Positions 1-6,056 of a stretch of DNA of 8,773 nucleotides are shown here, in pieces. Each line of letters opens with the position of its first letter. Within the stretch, counting starts at the first letter, position 1. The position numbers were made by a program, and so were the translations under genes. Location: contig JBNJED010000061.1 of NCBI GenBank assembly GCA_051745535.1, forward strand, positions 1 to 8,773, read 5' to 3'. The notes under the pieces were generated by a model. The model made no database searches. It had not been told where the DNA came from and saw only the letters and a list, made by a program, of their open reading frames with translations. This stretch comes from Thiohalospira sp051745535. Lineage in GTDB: Bacteria; Pseudomonadota; Gammaproteobacteria; Thiohalospirales; Thiohalospiraceae.

Positions 1-366
1 TGCCCGGAGACCCTGCGCGGCTTCCTGGAGGTCCGCGGCCTCGGGGTGCTGGACATCCCGGCCATGTTCGGCGAGAGCGCCCTGAAGGCGAGCAAGAACC
101 TGCGCCTGATCGTGGACCTGCAGCCCTTCGACGCAGTCACCCTGGATGCCGATGCCCGGCTGCGCGGCGCCCGACGGGACCAGGAGGTCCTCGGCGTCAC
201 CACCCCGGCCATCACCCTGCCGGTGGCGCCGGGGCGCAACCTGGCGGTCCTCGTGGAGGGGGCCGTGCGTAATCACATCCTGGCCCAGAGCGGGTATGAT
301 GCCGCCAGCGCCTTCATGGAGAAGCAGCGAGCACTCATGGACGCCAGCAACGGGGACCGGCCATGA
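1..366 (+). CDS. hprK: HPr kinase/phosphorylase, C-terminal part (5' end outside window)
   Basis: Partial gene, open at the left edge; the last 121 residues are visible. HprK phosphorylates HPr on Ser46 using ATP or pyrophosphate and also removes that phosphate. The visible part begins next to the family signature: residues 9-19 read LEVRGLGVLDI. Further on is the conserved C-terminal stretch VAPGRNLAVLVEGAVRNHIL (about residues 81-100), where the family has PGRN and an oligomer-forming helix. The Walker A loop and catalytic Asp/His lie upstream, outside the window. An internal ATG at 64 and a GTG at 46 are not the real start because homology continues to base 1. The stop overlaps the rapZ start as ATGA (363-366). 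HPr, its expected substrate, is encoded three genes downstream, which supports the call. Confidence 0.93.
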   Translation, partial: CPETLRGFLEVRGLGVLDIPAMFGESALKASKNLRLIVDLQPFDAVTLDADARLRGARRDQEVLGVTTPAITLPVAPGRNLAVLVEGAVRNHILAQSGYDAASAFMEKQRALMDASNGDRP

Positions 367-1217
367 AGCTGGTCGTGGTCAGCGGCCTCTCCGGGTCGGG
401 CAAGAGCGTGGCCCTCCACGTCCTGGAGGACCTGGGCTACTACTGCATCGACAACCTCCCCCTGGGGCTGCTCACCGCCCTGGGCGGCCAGCTCTCGGGG
501 CCGGGCGGTCGCACCCCCGAGCGGGTGGCCGTGGGTATCGACGCCCGCAATCTCGCCGGCGACCTGGACCGCTTCCCCACCATGCTGGAGGAGCTGGCCG
601 GGCACGGCTTCGAGAGCGAGACCCTGTTCTTCTTCGCCGAGCGCGAGACCCTGCTCAAGCGCTTCTCGGAGACCCGGCGCAAGCATCCGCTCACCGACGG
701 CTCCCTGCCACTAGCCGATGCCATCGATGCCGAGTGGCGCCTGCTGGAGCCCATCGCCGCCAACGCCGATCTCCACATCGATACCAGCCATACCAATGTC
801 CACGAGCTGCGCGATCTCATCACCAGCCGCGTGGGCCGGGAGGAGGCGGGGCTCTCCCTGCAGTTCCTCTCCTTCGGCTTCAAGCACGGCGTGCCGGCGG
901 ATGCCGACTTCGTCTTCGACATCCGCTGCCTGCCCAACCCCCACTGGGAGCCGGATCTGCGCGCCCTCACCGGGCGCGACTTCGCCGTGGCCGAATACCT
1001 GGAGGGGCAGCCCCTGGTGGAACAGATGTACGCCCAGATCCGCGACTTCCTCGCCACCTGGCTGCCCCACTTCCAGCGCGACAACCGCAGCTACGTCACC
1101 GTGGCCATCGGCTGCACCGGGGGCCAGCACCGCTCGGTCTACTTCGCCGAGCGGCTGGGGGCCCACTTCCAGGACCAGCTCGACTCGGTCCAGGTCCGCC
1201 ACCGGGAGGTCCCGTAA
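363..1217 (+). CDS. rapZ: RapZ (YvcJ/YhbJ) nucleotide-binding RNase adapter protein
   Basis: This 284-residue protein has the same length as E. coli RapZ. The N-terminal domain opens with a Walker A loop, GLSGSGKS (residues 8-15), followed by the family stretch DLGYYCIDNLP and the motif GIDARN (58-63). The C-terminal domain carries FGFKHGVPADADFVFDIRCLPNP (171-193; quoted in two parts: FGFKHGVPADAD and FVFDIRCLPNP) and GCTGGQHRSV (250-259), both hallmarks of the family. In enterobacteria RapZ senses glucosamine-6-phosphate and delivers the small RNA GlmZ to RNase E, controlling glmS. Whether the same RNA circuit exists here cannot be seen. The gene starts inside the hprK stop (ATGA) with only a weak purine-rich stretch before it, so translation probably depends on hprK. 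Its stop shares one base with the next start (TAATG). Confidence 0.96.
   Translation: MKLVVVSGLSGSGKSVALHVLEDLGYYCIDNLPLGLLTALGGQLSGPGGRTPERVAVGIDARNLAGDLDRFPTMLEELAGHGFESETLFFFAERETLLKRFSETRRKHPLTDGSLPLADAIDAEWRLLEPIAANADLHIDTSHTNVHELRDLITSRVGREEAGLSLQFLSFGFKHGVPADADFVFDIRCLPNPHWEPDLRALTGRDFAVAEYLEGQPLVEQMYAQIRDFLATWLPHFQRDNRSYVTVAIGCTGGQHRSVYFAERLGAHFQDQLDSVQVRHREVP
1204..1210 (+). promoter_or_regulatory. Shine-Dalgarno of the EIIA gene, inside the rapZ 3' end
   Basis: GGGAGGT lies six bases before the ATG at 1217, within the last codons of rapZ. It fixes the EIIA start and argues against the much longer upstream extension of that reading frame, which runs out of frame through rapZ. Confidence 0.75.
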
Positions 1218-1603
1218 TGGTCGGTCTGCTCGTCATCACCCACGCCCGCATCGGCGACGCCATACTGGACACCGCGCGCACCATGCTCGGGCCACCGCCC
1301 CTGCTCACCGAGGTCCTCTCCGTGCCCCAGGACTGCGACCCCGAGGCCATGCTGGCCGAGGCGCGCCGGCGCCGGGCGGAGGTGGACGACGGTAGCGGCG
1401 TCCTGGTGCTCACCGACATGTACGGCTCCACCCCCTCCAACATCGCCGCCCGGCTGCTCGGTGACGGCAATCTGCGGCTGGTGGCCGGCATCAACCTCCC
1501 CATGCTGGTCCGGGTCCTCAACTACCCGAGCCTGCCCCTGGAGACCCTGGCCGACAAGGCCATCAGCGGCGGCCGCGAGGGCGTCCTGAGCAATCCCCTG
1601 TGA
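1217..1603 (+). CDS. PTS EIIA, mannose/fructose/sorbose family
   Basis: A 128-residue single-domain EIIA of the mannose family. It takes a phosphoryl group from HPr on an active-site histidine. His9, in VITHARIG, matches His10 of E. coli ManX. Asp67, in LTDMYGSTPSN, matches the conserved Asp of the DTWGGSPFN motif that positions the histidine. GINLPMLVRVL (91-101) is the conserved C-terminal GxNxPML motif. No EIIB, EIIC or EIID lies nearby and the protein lacks the fused IIB domain of ManX, so a regulatory role is more likely than sugar uptake. The start is set by a good Shine-Dalgarno and by the TAATG junction with rapZ. Its TGA stop at 1601 lies just before the likely HPr start. Confidence 0.93.
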   Translation: MVGLLVITHARIGDAILDTARTMLGPPPLLTEVLSVPQDCDPEAMLAEARRRRAEVDDGSGVLVLTDMYGSTPSNIAARLLGDGNLRLVAGINLPMLVRVLNYPSLPLETLADKAISGGREGVLSNPL

Positions 1604-1611
1604 GCCGCCCC

Positions 1612-1881
1612 ATGCCCAGCCGCGACGTCGATATCATCAACCGCCTGGGGCTGCACGCCCGCGCCGCCGCTCGATTCGTCAACACCGCCGGCGAATACAC
1701 GGCCGACCTGGAGGTGGAGCGGGACGGCCAGCGGGTCAACGGCAAGAGCATCATGGGGGTGATGATGCTCGCCGCCGGCCAGGGGACCACCCTCACCCTC
1801 CACGCCGAGGGCGACGATGCCGACGCCCTCCTGGACGGCCTGGAGGCGCTCATCGCCGACCGCTTCGGCGAGGAGGAGTAG
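1612..1881 (+). CDS. HPr family phosphocarrier (NPr-like)
   Basis: An 89-residue HPr when started at the ATG at 1612. With this start the phosphoryl-accepting histidine in NRLGLHARAA is exactly His15 and the HprK target serine in VNGKSIMGVMML is exactly Ser46, matching canonical numbering. An in-frame GTG at 1600, overlapping the EIIA stop as GTGA, would add four residues (MSRP) and is a real alternative. Neither start has a strong Shine-Dalgarno, so coupling to EIIA translation is likely. HPr passes phosphate from Enzyme I to EIIA proteins; HprK phosphorylation of Ser46 slows that transfer. With hprK and a lone EIIA in the same operon, this is probably the carrier of a signalling PTS like PTS-Ntr, for which the name ptsO would be used. 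Confidence 0.94.
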   Translation: MPSRDVDIINRLGLHARAAARFVNTAGEYTADLEVERDGQRVNGKSIMGVMMLAAGQGTTLTLHAEGDDADALLDGLEALIADRFGEEE

Positions 1882-1909
1882 GCCCGGGCTCCCACTGCGC
1901 ACCCCGGGC
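1882..1909 (+). terminator. Possible weak stem-loop after HPr
   Basis: GCCCGGG (1882-1888) and CCCGGGC (1903-1909) form a 7-bp GC stem with a 14-base loop immediately after the HPr stop. No T run follows, so this is not a classical intrinsic terminator. It could attenuate transcription between the PTS genes and mgtE, or be a chance pairing in GC-rich DNA. Confidence 0.25.
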
Positions 1910-1916
1910 GGGGGTC

Positions 1917-1925
1917 TGGTACACT
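1917..1925 (+). promoter_or_regulatory. Candidate extended -10 promoter for mgtE
   Basis: TGGTACACT combines the extended TGn motif with a -10 hexamer TACACT (four of six matches to TATAAT). It ends 24 bases before the mgtE ATG and lies in the only gap of the left block large enough for a promoter (68 bases). The -35 region is poor: TGCGCA at 1896-1901 with 18-base spacing, three of six matches. If real, mgtE and the flavoenzyme gene can be expressed apart from the PTS genes. Confidence 0.45.
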
Positions 1926-1949
1926 CCGCCCGGATAGCAAGGGGGGCCC

Positions 1950-3317
1950 ATGGTCGACGCGGCGGAAGAGACAACCCAGTCCGAGTCCGACGAGCTGCGC
2001 CGCGAGTTCGTGCAGGCGCTGGAGTCGGGGGACCATGTCGCCGCCGGGGAGCGGGTCGCCGACCTCCACCCCGCCGAGATCGCCCACCTGCTGGAATCCC
2101 TGCCGGCCGCTGACCGCGAACCGGCCTGGGAGGTCATCCGCGACCGCTTCCACGCCGACGTCCTCAGCTACCTCAACGACGACCTGCGCGCGGAGCTCCT
2201 CCACCGGCTGTCGCCGGAGGAACTGGTCGACGCGGCGCAGCAGCTCGACATCGACGACCTGGCGGACGTCCTCCCGGACATGCCCGACGCCGCCATCCAG
2301 GCGGTCCTCAACAGCCTCGACGACCAGCGCCGCTCGCGCCTGGACACCGCCCTGGCCTACCCCGAGGACAGCGCCGGCGGCCTGATGAACCTGGACGCGG
2401 TCACCGTCCGCGGCAACATCACCGTGGACGTGGTCCTGCGCTACCTGCGCCGCCTGGGCGACCTCCCCGACGCCACCGATACGCTGTTCGTGGTCAGCCG
2501 CGAGGGGCGCTACCTGGGCCACCTGCCGCTGTCGGAGCTGGTCACCGCCGAACCGGGGCTCACCGTCGCCGAGGTCATGCGCCGGGACCTGGACGGCATC
2601 CCCGGCGAGACCCCCGCCCACGACGTGGCCAAGCGGTTCGAGCACCGCGACCTCATCTCCGCCCCGGTGGTGGACACCGACGGGACGCTGCTCGGCCGCA
2701 TCACCATCGACGACGTGGTCGACGTCATCCGCGACGAGGGCGAGCACTCCTTCCTGAGCATGGCCGGCGTCCAGGACGAGGAGGACATGTTCGCGCCGGT
2801 GCGCGCCTCGGCCCGGCGCCGCGTGATCTGGCTGGGGCTGAACATGGTCGCCGCCTTCGTCGCCGCCCGGGTCATCGGCCTGTTCGAGGCGAGCCTGCAG
2901 CAGGCGGTGGCCCTGGCGGTGCTCATGCCGGTGGTCGCCAGCATGGGCGGCATCGCCGGCAACCAGACCCTGGCGCTGGTGATCCGCGGCCTCGCCCTGG
3001 ACCAGATCGGGCCGGGCAATACCATCAAGCTCCTGCGCAAGGAGATCACCGTCGGCCTGCTCAACGGCCTGGGGCTGTCGGTCCTCATCGCCGCCGTAGC
3101 CTGGGCCTGGTTCGGCGATCCGGCGCTGGGCGGGGTCATCGCCCTGGCGCTCATCATCAACCTGTTCATGGCCGCGGTGGCCGGGACCCTGATCCCGCTG
3201 CTGCTGCGCCGGCTGGGCGGCGATCCCGCCCTCGGCGGCGGCATGCTGCTGATGACCGTCACCGACGTCACCGGCTTCGGCGTCTTCCTGGGGCTCGCCA
3301 CCCTGCTGCTGCTGTAA
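1950..3317 (+). CDS. mgtE: Magnesium transporter MgtE
   Basis: A 455-residue protein, normal length for MgtE, an inner-membrane homodimeric Mg2+ channel gated by cytoplasmic Mg2+. Domains in order: an acidic helical N domain (about 15-135), then two CBS domains (about 138-200 and 203-262), beginning with the family motif YPEDSAGGLM (137-146). A plug/linker helix region follows (265-290), then five membrane helices at roughly 291-311, 315-348, 363-388, 391-419 and 428-455. PVVASMGGIAGNQTLALVIRG (328-347; PVVASMGGIAGNQ then TLALVIRG) is diagnostic. Asp439 in TVTDVTGF corresponds to the Mg2+-binding pore aspartate of Thermus MgtE (Asp432). The start is supported by AAGGGGGG (1939-1946) just upstream. 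mgtE lies after PTS regulatory genes, an arrangement known in other proteobacteria; here the next gene follows after 22 bases, suggesting a two-gene unit. Confidence 0.97.
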   Translation: MVDAAEETTQSESDELRREFVQALESGDHVAAGERVADLHPAEIAHLLESLPAADREPAWEVIRDRFHADVLSYLNDDLRAELLHRLSPEELVDAAQQLDIDDLADVLPDMPDAAIQAVLNSLDDQRRSRLDTALAYPEDSAGGLMNLDAVTVRGNITVDVVLRYLRRLGDLPDATDTLFVVSREGRYLGHLPLSELVTAEPGLTVAEVMRRDLDGIPGETPAHDVAKRFEHRDLISAPVVDTDGTLLGRITIDDVVDVIRDEGEHSFLSMAGVQDEEDMFAPVRASARRRVIWLGLNMVAAFVAARVIGLFEASLQQAVALAVLMPVVASMGGIAGNQTLALVIRGLALDQIGPGNTIKLLRKEITVGLLNGLGLSVLIAAVAWAWFGDPALGGVIALALIINLFMAAVAGTLIPLLLRRLGGDPALGGGMLLMTVTDVTGFGVFLGLATLLLL

Positions 3318-3339
3318 CCGCACACCCCCGGAGGTATCC

Positions 3340-4749
3340 ATGGCGAACCAATACGACCTGGCCATCATCGGCTCCGGCCCCGGCGGCTACCGCGCCGCCG
3401 TCCTGGGCGCCCTGCGCGGCCTCAAGGTGGCCATCGTGGAAAAGGACACCTGGGGCGGCTGCTGCCTCAACCGCGGCTGCGTCCCCAAGAAGGACTGGCA
3501 CCACACCGCCCGCATCCTGGCCGCCTCCGAGGGCTTCGCCGAGCGCGGGATCCGGGGCAGCCTGGAGCCGGACCTGGAGGCGGCCTGGGACCACCAGAAG
3601 TCGGTGGTCGAGGAGGTCCGCGGCAACTACACCGACTACATGAAGCGGCTGGGGATCGCCGCCCACGTCGGTCACGGCACCCTGGTGGACGCCCACACCG
3701 TGCGCGTGAGCGGCAACGACGGCGAGGCCGACCTCACCGCCGACCACCTCATCCTGGCCACCGGCTCCCACGCCCGGGTCCCGGAGGGGGTGACGCCGAC
3801 CAGCGGGAAGATCCTCACCACCGACATGCTCTTCGACGAGCGCCCGCCGGAGGGGCGCCGGGTGGCCGTGGCCGGCGGCGGCGTCATCGGTACCGAGCTG
3901 GCCTGGATCCTCACCCGCCTGGGCTGCGAGGTCACCTGGGTCATGGGTTCGAAGCCCCTGCGCGGATCGGGCTTCACCCCCCAGGCCCTGCGCACCCTGG
4001 AGGCGGCGCTCACCCGTGAGGGCGTGAAGGCCCAGACCGACCGGCGCCTGGCCGCTGCCCACGCCACCGACGGCGGCGTCACCGTGGAGCTGGCCGACGG
4101 CGCCACCGAGGTGGTGGACTGGCTGCTCCTGGGCACCGGCCGCGTCCCCCACACCCGGGGGCTGGAGCCGGCGGCGGCCGGCGTGGAGGTGGACGCCGAC
4201 GGCTTCATCGCCACCGGCGCCGACCTGCGCACCGCCGCCGGCCACATCTTCGCCATCGGCGACGTCCGCACCCCCATCATGACCGCCAACCAGGCCCTGG
4301 CCGACGCTACCACGGCGGTGGACAACATCGTCACCGGCGGGGCCCGGGAGACGCCGGAGAAGCGCGTCCCCTGGGCGGTCTACAGCGCCGTGGAGCTCGC
4401 CCGGGTGGGCATGGACGACGAGACCGCCGAGGACGAGGGCTGGGAGCCGGCGGTGGGCTTCGCCGCCTTCGAGACCTCCCCGCGCGCCCTGGGCCAGGGG
4501 GATGCCGAGGGCCACGTCCGGCTGCTGGCCGACATGGACGAGGGGACGCTGCTGGGCACCGAGATCGTCGGTGAAGAGGCCGCCGAGCTCATCCACCTGG
4601 CCGCCCTGGCCCCCGACCCCGACAGCGCCCTGCGCCTGCTGGCCGGCGGCCCCTGGAATCACCCCACGCGGGGCGAGGAGCTGGGCAACGCCGCCGAGAC
4701 CATGGCGGCCCAGTGGGGCATGGGCGAGTTCGTCTTCCCCGAGGACTGA
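3340..4749 (+). CDS. FAD-dependent pyridine nucleotide-disulfide oxidoreductase (dihydrolipoamide dehydrogenase / glutathione reductase family)
   Basis: A 469-residue class I flavoprotein disulfide reductase. FAD binds at IIGSGPGGYRAA (9-20) and at IFAIGDV (303-309); the nucleotide-binding loop is AGGGVIGTE (178-186). The redox pair is Cys42/Cys47 in CCLNRGCVPKK, with an extra Cys41. CLNxGC is typical of lipoamide dehydrogenase, whereas GCVPKK and the C-terminal HPTRGEEL (His441, Glu446) look more like glutathione reductase (HPTSSEEL). The His-Glu catalytic pair is kept. The usual LAHxAxxEG motif after the second FAD site is replaced by MTANQALADA. After the second Rossmann strand the sequence is TWVMGSKPLRGS: it lacks the Glu expected for NAD preference and resembles NADP-type loops only weakly. 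Substrate and cofactor are therefore unsettled; no E1/E2 dehydrogenase genes are nearby. GGAGG at 3330-3334 sets the start. Confidence 0.85.
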   Translation: MANQYDLAIIGSGPGGYRAAVLGALRGLKVAIVEKDTWGGCCLNRGCVPKKDWHHTARILAASEGFAERGIRGSLEPDLEAAWDHQKSVVEEVRGNYTDYMKRLGIAAHVGHGTLVDAHTVRVSGNDGEADLTADHLILATGSHARVPEGVTPTSGKILTTDMLFDERPPEGRRVAVAGGGVIGTELAWILTRLGCEVTWVMGSKPLRGSGFTPQALRTLEAALTREGVKAQTDRRLAAAHATDGGVTVELADGATEVVDWLLLGTGRVPHTRGLEPAAAGVEVDADGFIATGADLRTAAGHIFAIGDVRTPIMTANQALADATTAVDNIVTGGARETPEKRVPWAVYSAVELARVGMDDETAEDEGWEPAVGFAAFETSPRALGQGDAEGHVRLLADMDEGTLLGTEIVGEEAAELIHLAALAPDPDSALRLLAGGPWNHPTRGEELGNAAETMAAQWGMGEFVFPED

Positions 4750-4774
4750 GACCGCTTCCTGCTACGCGAGCGGA

Positions 4775-4879
4775 GGGGGGCGGGGGACGGGATCGCGGGG
4801 CGTCGCACGACAGGGATGTCGTGCGCGAGCCCACAGGGAGGTGTTTACGGCGTCCCCGCGATCCCGTCCCCCGCTCCCC
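4775..4879. repeat. Structured palindromic intergenic element between convergent genes
   Basis: The 135-base gap between the flavoenzyme and the nitrilase gene holds a large inverted repeat. Bases 4775-4800 pair with 4854-4879 over 26 positions with a single G-U wobble; 4781-4800 and 4854-4873 are exact complements. Inside lies a perfect 9-bp hairpin (4804-4812 with 4817-4825) capped by GGGA, then a weaker imperfect hairpin (GCCCAC at 4829-4834 with GTG at 4841-4843 and GGC at 4849-4851). The motif CAGGGA occurs twice, at 4811-4816 and 4834-4839, each at a hairpin loop. The fold is a three-way junction on either strand. There is no T run on either side, so it is not a standard intrinsic terminator, but its position suits a two-way transcription stop. 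It resembles the dispersed palindromic repeats of high-GC gammaproteobacteria; copy number was not checked. Confidence 0.85.
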
Positions 4880-4884
4880 GAAAA

Positions 4885-5694
4885 TCAGCGGCGTCGGTGC
4901 TCCAGCGCGGGGAAGGTCCGCCGCACGCTGCGCTGGTAGTCGGCGTTGCGGTCGGCGACGACCACGCCGGAGCCGCTGGGCAGCCGGTCGAGCACCGTCC
5001 CCCAGGGGTCGATGATGAGCGAGTGGCCCCAGGTCTGGCGGCCGTTGGCGTGGTAGCCGCCCTGGGCGGGGGCCACCAGGTAGCAGAGGTTCTCGATGGC
5101 CCGGGCCCGGGTGAGGACCTCCCAGTGGGCCCGACCCGTAATCGCCGTGAAAGCGGAAGGGACGATGAAGGTCTCCGCCCCCGCATCCACCATCTCCCGG
5201 AAGAGTTCCGGGAAGCGCAGGTCGTAGCAGACCGCCAGCCCCAGCCGGCCGAAGGGGGAATCCAGGGTGACCACCGCCTCCCCCGGCTCCAGGGTGCGGG
5301 ACTCGGTGTAGCTCTCGCCGCTGTCCGGCAGGTGGACATCGAAGAGGTGGATCTTGTCATAACGCGCCACCCGCTGGCCGCGGTCGTCGAAGACCAGGCA
5401 GGCCGGACGGGCCCGGGTGCCGTCGGCGCTGGCGATGGGGACCGTCCCCCCCACCAGCCAGATGCCGTTGCGCCGCGCCTGCTCGGCGAGGAAGTCCTGC
5501 AGCGGCCCGTCGCCGTCGGCCTCGGCGCCGGCGACCAGGTCGTCGTCGACCATCCCCATGAGGCCGAAATTCTCCGGCAGGGCGACCAGCTCTGCCCCGG
5601 CCCGCGCGGCGTCGGCGATGAGCCGACCCGCCTCGATGAGGTTGGCCTGGCGATTCGGCCCGGAGGCCATCTGCACGGCTGCCAGTCTGCTCAC
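4885..5694 (-). CDS. Carbon-nitrogen hydrolase, Nit1-type (possible deaminated glutathione amidase)
   Basis: A 269-residue cytoplasmic nitrilase-superfamily amidase. The Glu-Lys-Cys triad is visible: Glu41 in LVALPENFG, Lys114 in RYDKIHLFDV and Cys156 in AVCYDLRFPELFR. The pattern DKIHLFDVHLP, then ES and PGE (about 113-139), is characteristic of the Nit1/NitFhit branch, whose members hydrolyse deaminated glutathione, a by-product of transaminase side reactions. That substrate is inferred from the subfamily. The start is the GTG at 5694, four bases into the upstream stop (GTGA), with AAGGGG (5703-5708) eight bases before it; homology begins right there (SRLAAVQM). An open frame continues upstream to 6003 but encodes no family sequence. 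A nitrilase next to yhdP is a conserved arrangement in Pseudomonas, where tldD follows; here no tldD follows and the operon meets a convergent gene. Confidence 0.93.
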   Translation of the reverse strand: MSRLAAVQMASGPNRQANLIEAGRLIADAARAGAELVALPENFGLMGMVDDDLVAGAEADGDGPLQDFLAEQARRNGIWLVGGTVPIASADGTRARPACLVFDDRGQRVARYDKIHLFDVHLPDSGESYTESRTLEPGEAVVTLDSPFGRLGLAVCYDLRFPELFREMVDAGAETFIVPSAFTAITGRAHWEVLTRARAIENLCYLVAPAQGGYHANGRQTWGHSLIIDPWGTVLDRLPSGSGVVVADRNADYQRSVRRTFPALEHRRR

Positions 5695-6056
5695 TCCGCG
5701 TTCCCCTTGTCGGTCGTCTCGATGGTCAGTTCCAGCACGGTGGCCGCTCCGCCGGGCCGCAGCTCCAGGCGCGACGGTGCGACCCCCAGGGCCTGGAGGC
5801 GGGCGGCGAGTTCCCGCGCCCGCAGGGTGCCCCGGTCCCCGCCGGGATGGCGGATGATCAGGCGCGTCCCCGGCTCCGCCAGCCCCTGGACGACCTCCCG
5901 CAGCGGCGACCAGGCGACCCAGTCGACCATCTCCCGGGGGGTCTCCAGCGCACTCAGGGGCAGGCGGACCTCGGCCTGCACGGACCCGGCCTGAAAACCG
6001 CACAGTATCGGCATCAGGGCAGCGGCGAGCTTACCACGAGCGTGGGATCGACTCAT
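5691..6056 (-). CDS. Small secreted protein of unknown function
   Basis: I do not recognise a named family for this 121-residue protein. It starts with a basic n-region and hydrophobic core (MSRSHARGKLAAALMPILCG), followed by SVQA-EV, a good signal peptidase I site after residue 28. Cys19 is not in a lipobox (PILC). The mature part is about 93 residues: an N-terminal segment with VDWVAWSPLREVV, then TRLIIRHPGG (64-73), RARELAARLQALGVAPSRLE (79-98) and a strand VLELTIE. The RARELAARLQALGV-PSRL-PGG pattern resembles the helix-strand half of OmpA-like domains (RA, then L, GV, R, G), so an envelope role is plausible but unproven. The gene overlaps yhdP upstream (ATGA) and the nitrilase gene downstream (GTGA), and has a strong Shine-Dalgarno. 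This tight coupling argues that it is a real gene. Confidence 0.85.
   Translation of the reverse strand: MSRSHARGKLAAALMPILCGFQAGSVQAEVRLPLSALETPREMVDWVAWSPLREVVQGLAEPGTRLIIRHPGGDRGTLRARELAARLQALGVAPSRLELRPGGAATVLELTIETTDKGNAE
5703..5708 (-). promoter_or_regulatory. Shine-Dalgarno of the nitrilase gene
   Basis: AAGGGG on the minus strand, eight bases before the GTG at 5694, within the end of the small secreted-protein gene. It supports the short GTG start over the longer upstream frame. Confidence 0.65.

Noticed and set aside
146..1216. Upstream extension of the EIIA frame giving a 485-residue fusion
   Set aside because: The extension is an Arg/Pro/Ala-rich out-of-frame reading of hprK and rapZ; a good Shine-Dalgarno and the family start point to the ATG at 1217.
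1563..3368. A 601-codon open frame on the minus strand opposite HPr and mgtE
   Set aside because: It lies antisense to two well-recognised genes, its sequence is low-complexity (rich in Gln, Gly, His, Asp), and long antisense frames are expected at this GC content.
3268..4662. A 464-codon open frame on the minus strand opposite the flavoenzyme gene
   Set aside because: It is a Gly/Ala/Val/His-rich shadow of a recognised coding frame with no domain I recognise.
4775..4879. The palindrome as a CRISPR repeat or a tRNA-like gene
   Set aside because: There are no repeat-spacer units, and the fold lacks tRNA arms and invariant bases; it is a nested palindrome.
4816..5994. A 392-codon open frame on the plus strand across the palindrome, nitrilase and small-protein genes
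   Set aside because: Antisense to two supported genes, and its start lies within the palindrome; composition is typical of a shadow frame.
5998..6002. Cys19 of the small secreted protein as a lipoprotein lipobox
   Set aside because: The residues before it (PIL) do not fit a lipobox, while SVQA-EV at residues 25-30 is a good signal peptidase I site.
5695..6003. N-terminal extension of the nitrilase to 372 residues
   Set aside because: The added residues are an out-of-frame reading of the small secreted-protein gene; nitrilase homology starts at the GTG at 5694.
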